64,000 nucleotides of DNA from Gimesia aquarii (GCF_007748195.1 NZ_CP037920.1:1923501-1987500), one strand, 5' to 3'; counted from the first letter of the stretch, positions 1 through 11,064 are shown. Numbers and translations: made by a program. Notes: generated from the sequence alone by a model not told the origin.

Positions 1-178
1 ATTGGTAGCAGTGTTCAGCAAGCAACGGACGAATTGATTTTTCAAAGAATTCCAACTGTTCAGCAGAAAACGAGGGAATAGATTCTGCTTGCGATTCTGG
101 TTCCTCAGCCCTGGTTGAAAAACTGACGAACCCAACTAAAAGCAATAAAACAGATATGATTCGAAGAATATGTTTCAT
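1..178 (-). CDS. DUF1549-type planctomycete cytochrome protein, N-terminal fragment
   Basis: The gene runs off the left edge, and only its first 59 codons are present. The ATG lies at 176-178, with a purine-rich GGGAAAAAA just upstream. Translation gives a hydrophobic signal peptide (MKHILRIISVLLLLVGFVSF), a short acidic linker, then a segment ending FFEKSIRPLLAEHCYQ. That segment closely matches the start of the planctomycete cytochrome C domain that opens DUF1549/DUF1553 proteins, where the Cys begins a CxxCH haem motif; the second half of the motif lies outside the window. Such proteins are exported and commonly encoded beside a DUF1501 gene, as here, where the DUF1501 gene lies upstream on the same strand. 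The rest of the protein cannot be judged. Confidence 0.75.
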   Translation of the reverse strand, partial: MKHILRIISVLLLLVGFVSFSTRAEEPESQAESIPSFSAEQLEFFEKSIRPLLAEHCYQ

Positions 179-381
179 GCTTTTTTCCCGGGTTTGGATC
201 GTGATTCATCTTGAGGATCTTTAGGCAACAACTCACGATTGTTGAGGACACTTCAAGGTGGTGGGAACAATATCCGATTAATGAATATTGCCATAAGCTA
301 TTTTAATGCTTTCAGTTGAAGCGATTCAAGGTTTAAATAGCAATGCAGAGCCATACAGCCGGATTCGATGGGAACCTTAAA

Positions 382-1749
382 CTAATTAACTAATTCAGGT
401 AAGGGTCTGGCATGATCTTCGACCAGATATTGAGGACGACCACTGAAATCTTCAATCGTCGTCTGCTCTGTTTCGATACCGACATTATGATAGAGGGTTG
501 CAAAGAGTTCCGGGAATGTAACAGGACGATCAACGGCTTCTCCAGCCAGTCGGTCAGTCGCACCAATGACCTGACCGGTTTTCATGCCCCCTCCAAAGAG
601 AATCGCAGAATTCACTCGAGGCCAATGATCTCGACCAACTTGTGTACTGATTTTGGGAGTACGTCCAAATTCACCCCAGATGGCGACAGTACAATCCTGG
701 TCCAAACCTCTTTGATGAAGATCTTCTAATAACGCACTCACACATTGGTCGAATATCGGAAAGTCTTCTGCTTCTCGTTTAAAGATGGAATTGTTTTTCC
801 CGCCGTGCCAGTCCCATTTGCTATAATTCAAAGTGACAACGCGTGCACCGGCTTCAATCAGTCTTCGTGCCACAAGCATACTTTGCGGTACACGAGGTGC
901 GCCATTGCTGTCGATGAATTTTGTTGGGTCCCCGGTACCATAACGTTCAACGGTTTTAGGATCTTCTTTGGAAAGGTCCAGAGCTTCTGCCAGTTGAGAA
1001 GAAGTCAGAACGCCCATGGCCTGTTCGTTAAATGTATCCAGACTGTTCATCATGCCCGAAGCATCTGCCTCTCGTTTGAAATTGTCGATGTTCTGAAGTA
1101 GCTTTTTTCGATCAGAAAGCCGTTCCAGAGAAATCCCATTCAGAACCATGTCATGCCGAGTTGGCCCCATCGGTCGGAAGGGGGACTCAGAAAGACCAAG
1201 GAAACCGGGACCGGGTTCATTGTAAGGACCGTGAGTACAAGGATAACAGAGGCTGATGAAGGGAGGTGCTGATTCCACATGTGCACCCTGGAGTTTCGAA
1301 ACAGTCGAACCGAATTGAGGCCAGCCGCCTTGTGGTTTAGGTTTACGGGGATTGTGACCGTTGAAGCACTGAATGGCATCATGACCACTTTGAGATCCCA
1401 CAATCGAACGCACTAGAACCATTTTATCCATGAGTTGAGCCATGCGTGGAAAGGCTTCACAGATTTCGATTCCAGGAACATTGGTAGAGATAGGACGCCA
1501 GGGGCCTGCGATTTCTTTGGGGGCTTCTGGTTTGAGATCAATCATGTCCTGATGTGGTGGCCCACCCACCAGATAAATCATGATTACAGATTTCTGACGT
1601 TTTTTGTTGGCAGGGTTCGATTCTGCCTGCAGGATGCGGGGTAAAGTCAGACCAGAGAAGCCAAGACTACCAATTTGCAGGAAATTACGCCGCGTTAATC
1701 CATCACAAAATGAGGGTTTTGATTGGCCGTGACCTAATAATGTCAGCAT
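382..1749 (-). CDS. DUF1501 domain protein, Tat-exported
   Basis: This 455-aa protein of the DUF1501 family has an alkaline-phosphatase/sulfatase-like fold and unknown substrate. The N-terminus has a short lead and a twin-arginine signal at residues 19-23 (TRRNFLQIGSLG), so it should be exported folded. Family motifs are visible: PHQDMIDLKP near residue 65, GHDAIQCFNGHNP near 123, then VTLNYSKWDWHGG, WGEFGRTPKI and GRDHWP toward the C-terminus. The His/Asp-rich motifs would suit metal binding, but no reaction is established. An AGGAGA sequence precedes the ATG. The partner cytochrome-type gene follows about 200 bp downstream on the same strand, so the two may be co-transcribed. In such pairs a joint periplasmic or surface role is assumed rather than shown. 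Confidence 0.9.
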   Translation of the reverse strand: MLTLLGHGQSKPSFCDGLTRRNFLQIGSLGFSGLTLPRILQAESNPANKKRQKSVIMIYLVGGPPHQDMIDLKPEAPKEIAGPWRPISTNVPGIEICEAFPRMAQLMDKMVLVRSIVGSQSGHDAIQCFNGHNPRKPKPQGGWPQFGSTVSKLQGAHVESAPPFISLCYPCTHGPYNEPGPGFLGLSESPFRPMGPTRHDMVLNGISLERLSDRKKLLQNIDNFKREADASGMMNSLDTFNEQAMGVLTSSQLAEALDLSKEDPKTVERYGTGDPTKFIDSNGAPRVPQSMLVARRLIEAGARVVTLNYSKWDWHGGKNNSIFKREAEDFPIFDQCVSALLEDLHQRGLDQDCTVAIWGEFGRTPKISTQVGRDHWPRVNSAILFGGGMKTGQVIGATDRLAGEAVDRPVTFPELFATLYHNVGIETEQTTIEDFSGRPQYLVEDHARPLPELVN

Positions 1750-1852
1750 ATCTGATCTGTCTCCTGCTGCAGTTTGAATCTTTAATCGCAGACAGATTGT
1801 ATCAATTCTTGCTTATGTGTTCCAGAGGGGCTTGAAAAGATTCTATAAATCT

Positions 1853-2623
1853 TCAGTTTCTGGCTCTCTCTCGCAATTCAGGCAGGGCCGCACGAATTCC
1901 ATTTGTTCCCAAGGTTGCAATAGTACCAATGTTTACGAATCGGTAACCTTCGTCAATAGCCTGACGGCACCGGTCCAGGTCACCAAAAGTAATTCCCGCA
2001 GGTTTATTTGCTGTCGCAACTCGTTTGGGGAACTCAGCCAATAATTCCAGAAGCTTTGGATGTTCTATTTGACCGATGATTCCCAGGGAAGCAGAAAGGT
2101 CCATCGGTCCAGCAAAGAGGACATCAATACCATCGACAGCCGCGATTTCTTCGATATTTTCAATTCCCTCAGGTGATTCGATTTGAGCGACAATTGCTGT
2201 TTCCTCGTTAGCATGTGGCAGATAATCGTCAAAGGAAAAGTCCATGAACATCGTCCAATCGGGAGATACACCCCGTGTTCCTTCGGGGGGATACTTTGCA
2301 TATTGAACGGCTAGTCGGGCTTCATCAGCATTATTGATCTGAGGCACCATGATTGTGTTGGCTCCGATATCTAATGCTTTTTTGAAGAAAATGGGGTCCA
2401 AGCCAGGAACACGAATCATAGGCATGCATCCCTTTCTGCGCGCGATCTCAGGGATATGTTTGACTTCATTTACACCATAAGGACGATGCTCCAGATCGAC
2501 CCACAAAAAGTCGATGCCCGTATCAACGGAGAGTTTGGCTAGAATTTCTGATGCGTCCGGCATAGCCACTCCCAAGGCAATATCTCCTTGAGAAAGTAGC
2601 GTTTTGATTTTATTTTCGAACAT
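1853..2623 (-). CDS. HpcH/HpaI family aldolase
   Basis: A 256-aa class II pyruvate-type aldolase of the HpcH/HpaI family. Members cleave 2-keto-3-deoxy sugar acids or 4-hydroxy-2-oxo acids to pyruvate plus an aldehyde, using a divalent metal in a TIM barrel. Visible motifs are WVDLEHRPYG with the probable catalytic His46, MIRVPG (substrate-carboxylate Arg), MVPQINNADEA, IAQIESPEGIENI (metal-binding Glu), FAGPMDLSASLG (metal-binding Asp) and a C-terminal NIGTIATLG. Length is normal for the family and the protein looks cytoplasmic, with no signal peptide. The substrate cannot be read from sequence; 2-keto-3-deoxy-L-rhamnonate aldolase and citrate-lyase-like alternatives share these motifs. It lies about 100 bp upstream of the DUF1501 gene on the same strand. 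Confidence 0.9.
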   Translation of the reverse strand: MFENKIKTLLSQGDIALGVAMPDASEILAKLSVDTGIDFLWVDLEHRPYGVNEVKHIPEIARRKGCMPMIRVPGLDPIFFKKALDIGANTIMVPQINNADEARLAVQYAKYPPEGTRGVSPDWTMFMDFSFDDYLPHANEETAIVAQIESPEGIENIEEIAAVDGIDVLFAGPMDLSASLGIIGQIEHPKLLELLAEFPKRVATANKPAGITFGDLDRCRQAIDEGYRFVNIGTIATLGTNGIRAALPELRERARN

Positions 2624-2708
2624 TGTTGCGTCCAGAAAAAAGGAGAAGTCATATTGAAGGGATGATGAGTTAGATGAAAACTAAATCGCATGATAAGCGG
2701 AAAAGTAG

Positions 2709-2739
2709 AAACGGCATACCCTCGGAGAGTATGCCGTTT
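2709..2739 (-). terminator. Intrinsic terminator of the 322-aa secreted protein gene
   Basis: A perfect 11-bp stem (AAACGGCATAC at 2709-2719 with GTATGCCGTTT at 2729-2739) and a 9-nt loop. On the minus strand it is followed by a T-rich stretch. It lies 30 bp past the stop of the leftward gene ending at 2770. Confidence 0.85.
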
Positions 2740-2769
2740 ATGAATTCAGCTTTTTTGTCAGCTGTTTGA

Positions 2770-3738
2770 CTATCTGCCAATATAGTACATTGCTGGATCA
2801 TCGATGATCCATTCCGTTGACCAGGTACGACCATTATCCTGATTGCAGACATTAAAGAATGCAGTATGAAATGACTGGATCCGGGTACCATAAGGAAGGT
2901 GTGAAGCAAAGCGATCAGCTGGAGTCAAAGGATCTACTCCAGGACTGGCATAATAGTGCGTACGCCCGTCTGGAGTGAATGACATTCCGAGAGTCCACCA
3001 CCCTGTTTGTTTGATTTCGGGTCCGATAAAATCCTGCCCCATTGTATCTGCTCGCACGACGAACATAGCAGAATCTTCACCGTTGGGACTGTCCGTTTTA
3101 CTATTAAATTGGATGAACATTCCCAGATAAATGGTTTCTATTTTCGTACTGTAACCACTGCTACGCGAGAAGAACCTACGTCTCGAACGGGAGCGTTTTG
3201 ATTTCATGGGCGCTTTTACAGCGGCGCGAAACCCAAACGAAGTGCCGGTTTTGTCTTCCCACTCCTCAAAGGGGGGAATATAAACGCGTGTCACAACACT
3301 GGGAGAGTAGCTTACTGAAATCATTGATCCCTGCATGATCAGGTCATCCTGATTAGTGCCGCGGCTACCTTGTCCTGGAACTCCTGTATGGAGCGTTTTC
3401 ATCAACAAAGCGCCTTTGCTGCCGGGAAGGCCACCTGCAGGTGTGGGGATTCGTTGAATCACATCTGGTTGTCCGCGTTTGGCACTCTCAGTCCAAATAC
3501 TATTTGTTGACTGACCTAATGGATAACGAGTCTGCTTATCGACATTGGTGCTACTTTTGGGAAGATTTGTGATGAACTCCCAGGATTCATCTTCAAAGTC
3601 ATCCCAGCATCCATCTACCCTTGTTCCCGTACCAGGGGTGACCTGAGCATGTAATTCAACGCCTGCTATGAGAATAGAAGTTCCGGCAAGAAGAGCCAGA
3701 CAGTATCTGGAGAAAAAACGATTCCATTGGAGAAACAT
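2770..3738 (-). CDS. Secreted hypothetical protein
   Basis: 322 aa, not assigned to a family. Residues 1-31 form a signal peptide: a basic start, then YCLALLAGTSILIAGV, ending near LHAQ. The mature part begins with GTRVDGCWDDFEDESWEF and reads as a beta-rich, soluble domain with many Gly, Pro and Thr and no clear catalytic motif. A short Arg/Ser-rich patch (SKRSRSRRRFF) sits mid-protein. The DFEDESW segment and following strands resemble the concanavalin/jelly-roll-like secreted proteins common in planctomycetes, but this is only an impression. An AGGGA lies about 10 nt before the ATG. It stands alone between its own terminator and the divergent guaA region. Confidence 0.75.
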   Translation of the reverse strand: MFLQWNRFFSRYCLALLAGTSILIAGVELHAQVTPGTGTRVDGCWDDFEDESWEFITNLPKSSTNVDKQTRYPLGQSTNSIWTESAKRGQPDVIQRIPTPAGGLPGSKGALLMKTLHTGVPGQGSRGTNQDDLIMQGSMISVSYSPSVVTRVYIPPFEEWEDKTGTSFGFRAAVKAPMKSKRSRSRRRFFSRSSGYSTKIETIYLGMFIQFNSKTDSPNGEDSAMFVVRADTMGQDFIGPEIKQTGWWTLGMSFTPDGRTHYYASPGVDPLTPADRFASHLPYGTRIQSFHTAFFNVCNQDNGRTWSTEWIIDDPAMYYIGR

Positions 3739-4251
3739 GGTTTTCTGTCCCTGGTAATATGTGAAAAGAGAGGGAATAGGTTTTTAGACCCTGACATTAG
3801 GAGCACATTCGTGATAGTGGGGCAAAATTCCATCTCTGTTCAGTACAGCTTGCCCGCATTTATCGTACTTATTGGAATTATCGGATAGATCGATAGAAAT
3901 GATTCAAATTATCTTGATATGTTCGATTTGCTGTAAGGTCTTGCTTCGTCTCAATTTTAAGCATTTATCTGTAAGAGAAAGTTCAAACCGATGTGCCGAT
4001 TTTTAGTCGTACCAGACATATAGTCCCTGCATTTTTCTTGTTTTAACTAACCCGCACACTTTCCTGCTTTCCTTTTTGAATTTAACGTGCTGAATTGGAT
4101 TTCGAAAATGGAATCGCTAAGATGGCGATTTGGTTTTTGCACAGAATCGTGTTCTTAAGCCACGCTAAATTCTATAGCAAATCATTCATTTGAGGACCTG
4201 GTGCTAATTTCTCAAATGACTCTCCAGAAGATTTAATATTTCGAGAACATA
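3739..4251. other. Divergent intergenic region upstream of guaA
   Basis: 513 bp of AT-rich DNA between the leftward secreted-protein gene and rightward guaA. It must hold promoters for both, but I see no convincing -35/-10 pair, no purine-riboswitch-like fold and no credible small gene. Ribosome binding upstream of the guaA ATG is weak (only a GAG at short distance). Confidence 0.5.
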
Positions 4252-5850
4252 ATGACTAATCCCCATGTCACTGAGCAGGATGCTCTTTCTCAGAGTTTAA
4301 TTAATACGAAACAAGAAGAACTCATTCTCGTCCTCGATTTTGGGTCTCAAACTGCCCAACTCATTACCAGGCGTGTACGTGAGCAAAATGTTTTCAGCCA
4401 ACTGGCACGTCCCAATCTCTCAGCAGAGAGAATTAAAGAACTCAATCCGAAAGGAATTATCCTTTCTGGTGGTCCGGCGAGTGTTTATGGGGAAAATGCC
4501 CCACAGGCCGATCCCGAAATTTTTAATCTCGGAATTCCTATTCTCGGTATTTGTTATGGAATGCAACTCGTATGTGACTCGCAGGGGGGTGAAGTCAAAG
4601 GAGGCGCATCACGAGAATTCGGTCGAACACCTTGTACAGTGAATGACCACTCTAACTTATTCTCAGGTGTACCCTCTCATTTTGTTGCCTGGATGAGTCA
4701 TGGGGATCAAGTTGAAAATCTAAGCGAACAATTTTCCTCTCTGGCCTCGACTGAAACTTGCCGATTTGCAGCAGTTAAACATCATAGTAAACCACTGTTT
4801 GGTCTCCAATTTCATCCAGAGGTAACTCATACTGAATTTGGTGGCGCGCTTCTGGCCAACTTTGTCCAAAAAGTGTGTGGGTGTAAGGGAACCTGGAAGA
4901 TTTCTAATTTAATAGAGCAGGAAGTGGAATCCATCCGTGATCGGGTTGGTGATCAACGTGTCATATGTGGATTATCAGGAGGTGTGGATTCTTCGGTGGT
5001 TGCAGCGTTATTATATCGCGCAATCGGTTCTCAATTATCGTGTATCTTTGTTGATAATGGATTATTGAGAAAAGGGGAAGCCGATGAGGTTTCCCATCGT
5101 TTTGGAGAACACTTTAAAACCGATTTACACGTGGTAGATGCACGGCAATTATTCTTATCAGAATTAGCAGGTGTTTCTGATCCACAGGAAAAGCGGAAAA
5201 TAATCGGCAGACTCTTCATTGAAGTTTTTCAAAAGGAAGCTGCATCCATTGAGAATGCTCACTTTCTCGCGCAAGGAACGCTTTATCCAGACGTGATCGA
5301 GTCTGGTGCCAATCATGATGGTCCTGCCGCGACAATTAAGTTGCATCATAATGTAGGTGGCTTACCTGAAAAACTGGGATTCGAATTGATTGAACCGTTG
5401 CGCGAACTATTTAAAGACGAAGTTCGGGAAATGGGGCATGAACTTGGATTACCAGACGATCTGATTTACCGACATCCCTTCCCTGGTCCTGGTTTAGCAG
5501 TGCGATGCCTGGGAGAAGTGACTGAAGAACGTTTGAATGTGCTGAGAGAAGCAGATTTGATTGTGATTGAAGAACTGCACAAGGCAAATCTGTATCGAAA
5601 GACCAAGCAGGCTTTTGCCGTCTTACTTCCAATTCGATCAGTCGGCGTGATGGGGGATGGGCGAACTTATGAGGATGTCGCAGCAATTCGCGCTGTCGAA
5701 ACTGACGATTTCATGACTGCTAACTGGTCCCCTCTGCCTCATGATGTTCTGGAAAGAATGTCGACCCGGATAACGAATAATGTCAGGGGGATTAATCGTG
5801 TGGTTTATGACATCAGCTCAAAACCACCCAGTACGATTGAGTGGGAATAA
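4252..5850 (+). CDS. guaA: GMP synthase (glutamine-hydrolysing)
   Basis: A 532-aa enzyme converting XMP, glutamine and ATP to GMP, the last step of guanine nucleotide synthesis. The N-terminal class I glutamine amidotransferase holds the nucleophile Cys101 in GICYGMQL and the partners His188/Glu190 in [11 protein letters not shown]. The ATP-pyrophosphatase domain has the P-loop [10 protein letters not shown] (about 240-249). The C-terminal dimerisation domain ends in the family-typical KPPSTIEWE. All key residues are present and length is normal apart from about 20 extra residues at the N-terminus; an alternative internal start is not obvious. It is a single gene without purine-pathway neighbours. 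Confidence 0.98.
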   Translation: MTNPHVTEQDALSQSLINTKQEELILVLDFGSQTAQLITRRVREQNVFSQLARPNLSAERIKELNPKGIILSGGPASVYGENAPQADPEIFNLGIPILGICYGMQLVCDSQGGEVKGGASREFGRTPCTVNDHSNLFSGVPSHFVAWMSHGDQVENLSEQFSSLASTETCRFAAVKHHSKPLFGLQFHPEVTHTEFGGALLANFVQKVCGCKGTWKISNLIEQEVESIRDRVGDQRVICGLSGGVDSSVVAALLYRAIGSQLSCIFVDNGLLRKGEADEVSHRFGEHFKTDLHVVDARQLFLSELAGVSDPQEKRKIIGRLFIEVFQKEAASIENAHFLAQGTLYPDVIESGANHDGPAATIKLHHNVGGLPEKLGFELIEPLRELFKDEVREMGHELGLPDDLIYRHPFPGPGLAVRCLGEVTEERLNVLREADLIVIEELHKANLYRKTKQAFAVLLPIRSVGVMGDGRTYEDVAAIRAVETDDFMTANWSPLPHDVLERMSTRITNNVRGINRVVYDISSKPPSTIEWE

Positions 5851-6139
5851 TGCTACTTAAGTTCCTTTTTTGTTCTCTTGAAAGCGAATGGAACGACGTA
5901 GTTAACTTTGTCATCAGCGATAAGGTTTTCTGATTAGGGGTAAATGCCCTTGATTTTGGGTGTGATCCGAGTATGCTGGATTCATTCGTTAACATTCTTT
6001 ATAATTTGTGTGGTTTGATTCAGAGGTTTGATACCCTGTATTCAATGCAGCTCTTTTAAGGTCAAAAAAGAGGGCTGCTCCCTCCTTCGGTTTCCTTCCT
6101 GATCTGTATCGTACTATTTGACATAGAAAGTCGGAAAAA

Positions 6140-9100
6140 ATGAGTTCGGTTCCTAAGAGCAAATTGCTTTGTCTGGCTGTGATTTGTTGCTCAAGTATTG
6201 TGTTGCTGGCAAGCCATCATCAATCATCGGTCATTGCTCAAAAACCATTGGCCAATGAAGGCGATTTAGCCAAGCGATTGAAGCGAATTCCCGCCACATC
6301 TCCTAAAGAATCTTTAAAAGGATTTAAGCTGGAGCACGGTTTTCAGTTGGAATTAGTGGCCGCTGAACCTGACGTGATGGACCCCGTTGACGCTTGTTTC
6401 GATGAAAATGGGCAAATGTATGTTGCTGAAATGCGGGGATATCCTTATCTGCCTGAGCAGCGTCCCGATTACATTCCTGGTCCCGTCAGGAAGAATGCTG
6501 GTGTCATTCGATTATTAAAAGACACCAATGGAGATGGGAAGATGAATGAAAGTTTCGTCTTCGCAGACACGATTACCTGGCCGACTTCGGTTTGTTGTTT
6601 TGATGGCGGAGTCTTCGTAATTGCACCGCCAAATATTTATTACTTTAAAGATACCGACGGTGATCACAAAGCAGATATCAGAGAAACTGTTTTTACGGGA
6701 CTACCAACCAAAAACGTACAGGGTCTGGCCAATAACTTGAAATGGGGATTAGATAATCATATCTATTTTGCCGGGGGAACGAATGGTGGTTCGATATTAA
6801 AAGATGGTAAAGAAGTGATTCCATCGGGACGTCGTGACCTGAAATTAAATCCAAAGACTCGTAAGCTGGAAGCCATTTCTGGTGGTTCTCAGTTTGGTCA
6901 TTCAATGGATGATTGGGGAAATCGTTTTGTATGCAGCAATAGCAATCATATTCAGCACGTTGTCTTTCCCAGTCATTATTTAAAGCGAAACGCTTATTTG
7001 GCTGTTCCCAGTGTTTTGCGGACCGCTGCCCGTAGAGGGGCCGCGGCCCCCGTTTTTCGTCGTAGTCCTCCGGAGCCATACCGAGAAGTTCGGACTGCCC
7101 GTCGGGCCGCGGATCCTAATTTTCGAAAGCGTCTCTCTCCAACCGAGTTGGTAGCGACTGGTTTCTTTACATCTGCTACAGGGGTCACCATATATCGTGG
7201 TAGTGCCTATCCAAAAGCGTTTCAGGGAAATGCCTTTATAGGTGATGTGGGCGGAAATCTGATTCACCGTAAAACAATGGATTCAAAGGGCGCGACATAT
7301 ATAGCGACGCGCGCTGATGAGCAGACAGAGTTCGTGACGTCGAAAGATAACTGGTTTCGACCTGTTAACTTTGTCAATGCACCAGATGGAACACTTTGGG
7401 TACTTGATATGTACCGAGAGACAATCGAGCATCCATTTTCAATTCCAGAAGACATTAAACGTCATCTGGATTTGGAAAGTGGTTTCGACCGCGGACGCAT
7501 TTACCGCCTGGTTCATCCAGAAGGGAATCAATTCAAAGTTCAGAAACTAGGCGAGATGCCAATCGATCAGCTGGTTAAGCAATTGAATTCACCTAATAGC
7601 TGGAACCGAGAAACGGCACAGCGTGTAATCTGGGAACGTCAGGATCAGGCAGCAATCTCACATTTACAGCACCTGTTTCGATCTTCAACACAACCATTGG
7701 GGCGCTTACATGCTTTGTGGACTTTGGATGGTTTGAACGCGTTGACTTCAGAAATACTAAAACAGGCATTAAAAGACCCTGTACCCGGGATTCGAGAGCA
7801 AGCTATCCGGCTCTCAGAAAAATATGTTGAACAAGACTCTGAGCTGGCACAAATCGTGTTGGAACTCACGAGCGATCCGGATTATCGGGTTCAATTACAA
7901 TTGGCCTTTTCCTTAGGAGAATTTAACAATCAAACAGCAATCGCTGGTTTAACGAAATTAGTAGATTCCAAAAATTTTGATAGTGATATGAAGATGGCGG
8001 TCCTCACCTCTTCCTCAAAGATTGCGGGGCCTTTGTCGATCAGTTTTCTTAAGAAGTCACCAGAAAAGTTGTCAGGAAACCAAGGCTCTCTAGTTACAGA
8101 ATTACTGATGATTGCAGGGGCTAGAAAAGAAACTGACGACGCTTTAGCTGTGATGTCATTTATTTCAGGCGATTCCATTTCGTTACAGACCAAACAAAAG
8201 ACATTAGGTGCGTTGGGTAGAGGACTAGAACGAAGAGGAGCCTCTCTCGCCAGCTTGCTGAATGACAGTAAACTTGATGTTGATGTCAAAGAACGATTTA
8301 GTAAAACGATTGCTGATGCGGTTCGAACGGTCGAGGATGAAGACAAACCGGTTGCGAAACGGGTAGCCGCTGTCAAGCTACTCGGATTCATTGATTATAG
8401 CGTGGCTGGTGAGGTTCTGGCGGAGGTTCTGAATCCTAGATCATCGCCTAAAATCCAACTGGCTGCTGTCGAAGCGTTATCCCGGATGAGACACAATGAT
8501 GTGAGTGCTGCTCTATTGCAGAACTGGTCTGGATTCAGTCCAGCCGTTCGTTTGGAAGTGGTTGATGCCTTGTTGGGATCATCAGGGAGGATCGACAGTT
8601 TGTTGAGCGCAATCAAGGAAAAGCGGGTGAAACTCAATGAAATTTCTCGCGATAAAAAAGATTTGCTGATGAATCATCCCAATCAAAAGATCAGAAAACA
8701 AGCTCGAACAGTGTTGGGTAATGAAGTCAACAGTGATCGTGCCAAGATTGTGCTTGCTTATGAAACTGCCTTGGAATTAAAGGGTGATGTAGAGGCAGGT
8801 AAGAAGGTCTATCTCAAAAACTGTGCCGCGTGTCATAAAGTAGGTGATCAGGGGCACAATGTAGGGCCTAACCTGGCAACAACGAAGAATAAGTCGAACA
8901 ATGATTTGCTGATTGCGATTCTGGATCCCAGTCGCGAAGCACAATCAAATTACAATACTTATACGATTGTTACGGAACAGGGCAAACTCTTCACAGGGAT
9001 TATTGCCGGGGAAACTGCTACGAGTTATACAATTCGAAGAGCAGAGGGCAAAGAAGATATTATTTTACGGAATAACATTGATACATTGCTTTCCAATGGA

Positions 9101-9202
9101 ATTTCTTTAATGCCTAACGGGCTTGAGAAAGAGATCAATCATCAACAGATGGCTGATTTACTGCAGTATATTAAGACTTTAGAAGCCCCTGCGAAAAAGT
9201 AA
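6140..9202 (+). CDS. PVC-type propeller/HEAT/cytochrome c protein
   Basis: 1,020 aa, exported through a signal peptide (residues 1-34, hydrophobic [17 protein letters not shown]). Residues about 45-445 form a membrane-bound-dehydrogenase-type beta-propeller with Ca-binding-like DTNGDG and DTDGDHKAD turns and the conserved [19 protein letters not shown] segment. Residues about 470-860 are helical HEAT-type repeats. The C-terminal cytochrome c domain has one haem site, CAACH (Cys895, Cys898, His899), and a distal Met in the LMPNG region. This architecture is typical of Planctomycetota and is thought to oxidise extracellular or periplasmic carbohydrates, passing electrons to the haem; the substrate is unknown. 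It stands alone, closed by a strong terminator. Confidence 0.93.
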   Translation: MSSVPKSKLLCLAVICCSSIVLLASHHQSSVIAQKPLANEGDLAKRLKRIPATSPKESLKGFKLEHGFQLELVAAEPDVMDPVDACFDENGQMYVAEMRGYPYLPEQRPDYIPGPVRKNAGVIRLLKDTNGDGKMNESFVFADTITWPTSVCCFDGGVFVIAPPNIYYFKDTDGDHKADIRETVFTGLPTKNVQGLANNLKWGLDNHIYFAGGTNGGSILKDGKEVIPSGRRDLKLNPKTRKLEAISGGSQFGHSMDDWGNRFVCSNSNHIQHVVFPSHYLKRNAYLAVPSVLRTAARRGAAAPVFRRSPPEPYREVRTARRAADPNFRKRLSPTELVATGFFTSATGVTIYRGSAYPKAFQGNAFIGDVGGNLIHRKTMDSKGATYIATRADEQTEFVTSKDNWFRPVNFVNAPDGTLWVLDMYRETIEHPFSIPEDIKRHLDLESGFDRGRIYRLVHPEGNQFKVQKLGEMPIDQLVKQLNSPNSWNRETAQRVIWERQDQAAISHLQHLFRSSTQPLGRLHALWTLDGLNALTSEILKQALKDPVPGIREQAIRLSEKYVEQDSELAQIVLELTSDPDYRVQLQLAFSLGEFNNQTAIAGLTKLVDSKNFDSDMKMAVLTSSSKIAGPLSISFLKKSPEKLSGNQGSLVTELLMIAGARKETDDALAVMSFISGDSISLQTKQKTLGALGRGLERRGASLASLLNDSKLDVDVKERFSKTIADAVRTVEDEDKPVAKRVAAVKLLGFIDYSVAGEVLAEVLNPRSSPKIQLAAVEALSRMRHNDVSAALLQNWSGFSPAVRLEVVDALLGSSGRIDSLLSAIKEKRVKLNEISRDKKDLLMNHPNQKIRKQARTVLGNEVNSDRAKIVLAYETALELKGDVEAGKKVYLKNCAACHKVGDQGHNVGPNLATTKNKSNNDLLIAILDPSREAQSNYNTYTIVTEQGKLFTGIIAGETATSYTIRRAEGKEDIILRNNIDTLLSNGISLMPNGLEKEINHQQMADLLQYIKTLEAPAKK

Positions 9203-9224
9203 CTATCAATCTTAGGCAATGTGA

Positions 9225-9260
9225 GAAAAGCCCTCTTAGAATGTTCCAAGAGGGCTTTTC
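9225..9260. terminator. Bidirectional intrinsic terminator
   Basis: A perfect 13-bp stem (GAAAAGCCCTCTT at 9225-9237 with AAGAGGGCTTTTC at 9248-9260) and a 10-nt loop. Its A-tract/T-tract flanks suit both the rightward cytochrome gene and the leftward barrel gene ending at 9288. Confidence 0.92.
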
Positions 9261-9287
9261 AATATTTGATATTCTGGCGGGATAGTT

Positions 9288-10487
9288 TTACCAATCCATC
9301 CCCAGGGTGATAGACCCCCCGAGGAGACTCAGGTCACCCGATTCACTAGCAGCTGAGCCAGCTCCATTCCACCACATCCCATCCCAGGCAGCTCGTACCC
9401 ATACGAGTGCCCCGGTTTGTAGTACAAAATCCGCTTGCATACCAACTTGAACCTCGACGATACTCAATGATTTTTTCGTGTCAGTTTGAGCTACGGCGAC
9501 AGTAGGTCCAGGAGTTCTGTCTTCAGCAGAGTATTTTGACCTTCCCCATAAGGCAGAATATTTGGCGCTCGAAATTAAAGACACACTTGAAGTTCCTTTT
9601 GTTCGTCTATCAAAGAGCCCCAAAGGGCGTCGTGCTTCTCCAAAGATCACAAGGCCATTTCCATCAAAGCGGTGTCCTACATCCGAAGATACGGGAGCAC
9701 CACTGGCAGTACCCACTGCTCGATATGTTTGACTGACTGAAGCGTGACGGTAACCACCGCCAAAGGTTGTCTGCCAACGTTCAAAGTTCAATTCCTGGCT
9801 CATATCCACATCAATGGTGTATAATTTCAGGTTACTTGATGTGCTGATGAAGTCGCCTGCTTGACCACCAGCTCTTAATCCTCCAGTAACTGTTTGTGTG
9901 GGAAGTCCATTGAAGAAGATAAAGTTATTTGGAGAAATTGCTCCATTATTGGAATTATCTTCGAGTTGGAACCAACGGACCTGTGCGCTAAGTCCTTCGT
10001 TATCAATGACTCCCAGATTGATACGGGGAGCAGTTTGATAATTGTAAGGGAAATCATTTGAGGTGGTTATTGTGCTCATTCCCGATTGATCTTCAGTAAA
10101 GAAAGCGGTGTCCGTATCAAAACCAGGCTTTAGAAAGACTGCTGCGGCTCCGGCAACGATTCCTAAACGCTCATAAGTAGTGTCATCTAAGTAAGGGTCT
10201 TCAATCCAATCGCCCTGAGTATATTCTTCTACAGGTCCATAGTACTCTTCATTACCGTAGTTTTCTGGCATGGCAATGGGAGCTAAATCGGAAGTCCGCG
10301 GTGACGCTGGCGCAAATGAAACGGCGTCAATGTTTGACTCAAAATCATCCGAGGCATTTGAAATTCTGAAGACTCCTTCAGATTCATTTGATGGTTCGAC
10401 AGGAAAATCTGATTGAGAATAAAGTGCCTGTGATGGAAGGCAGCAGATTCCCGCAATTATCAAGCCAACGAATCCGTTCGTTCTCAT
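9288..10487 (-). CDS. BBP7-like outer-membrane beta-barrel protein
   Basis: About 399 aa. I chose the ATG at 10485-10487 because GGAGAG lies 8 nt upstream; an in-frame TTG two codons earlier is less likely. A signal peptide (GFVGLIIAGICCLPSQALYSQ) is followed by an acidic, Ser/Pro-rich region and then alternating hydrophobic/polar strands. These include INLGVIDNEGLSAQVRWF, FGGGYRHASVSQTYR, GLVIFGEARRPLG and VEVQVGMQADFVL. The chain ends in an aromatic residue (LGGSITLGMDW), typical of BAM-inserted barrels. The pattern matches the planctomycete BBP7 family. The transported substrate, if any, is unknown. It is convergent with the cytochrome gene and shares its terminator. Confidence 0.8.
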   Translation of the reverse strand: MRTNGFVGLIIAGICCLPSQALYSQSDFPVEPSNESEGVFRISNASDDFESNIDAVSFAPASPRTSDLAPIAMPENYGNEEYYGPVEEYTQGDWIEDPYLDDTTYERLGIVAGAAAVFLKPGFDTDTAFFTEDQSGMSTITTSNDFPYNYQTAPRINLGVIDNEGLSAQVRWFQLEDNSNNGAISPNNFIFFNGLPTQTVTGGLRAGGQAGDFISTSSNLKLYTIDVDMSQELNFERWQTTFGGGYRHASVSQTYRAVGTASGAPVSSDVGHRFDGNGLVIFGEARRPLGLFDRRTKGTSSVSLISSAKYSALWGRSKYSAEDRTPGPTVAVAQTDTKKSLSIVEVQVGMQADFVLQTGALVWVRAAWDGMWWNGAGSAASESGDLSLLGGSITLGMDW

Positions 10488-11064
10488 AGCCAAATCTCTC
10501 CATTTCAGTTCGATAAGAATCTCTTTTGAGAGTCCAATGACTGAAAGATGCTAATTAAAAACTAACCTCTCCAACAAAGCACAATTTTTTGATTTTAGAG
10601 TGCTTTGTTCGTAAGTACAGCAGTAGGTGGGGGCTATATAGATAACCCGTTGTCATAATTGATCGGCTTGCTATTGCCCAGAAGACCATTAAAAACGGTA
10701 TATCTTGAAAAAACAGAACAATTTTTGATTTAATAGAATACAAAAGTACATATTTGTTTGAATAGATCCTCTTCTCAATTCGGAAGGTTTTTTTGAAATA
10801 AAACTCTCTAAGAGTCTTCTGGAAAATAAGTTGTGTCTATCAAAAAATTTAAGAAATGCTGCCGACTGAAAATGTTTCAATGTTAGTTATGAGGATGTCA
10901 TTCGTCTGTACTGTGACATTTTCAAATTGCAATTAGATTTGAGGGACAGGATTCAGTGATTCTTGGGCTTTCTTTGTTTGGATGATTCACTGTTTTTGGA
11001 TACATGTATGATTGTTACAAGTGGAATCCAGTAGTTATATTTTGCCTATTTTGTGCAATTTTCT

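Noticed and set aside
3739-4251. Possible purine riboswitch upstream of guaA
   Set aside because: No three-way junction core or terminator/antiterminator pair could be made out by eye.
6066-6090. Short GAGGG/CCCTC inverted repeat after guaA as a terminator
   Set aside because: Only a 5-bp stem and no T-tract; too weak, and it lies in the leader of the next gene.
7037-7050. GC-rich perfect palindrome GGGGCCGCGGCCCC in an otherwise AT-leaning gene
   Set aside because: It encodes the conserved RGAAAP segment of the PVC propeller domain; protein constraint explains it, so no operator or inserted DNA is implied.
10555-10880. Short leftward open frames in the 10.5-11.3 kb gap
   Set aside because: AT-rich, no ribosome-binding site, Phe/Leu/Lys-rich random-like products.
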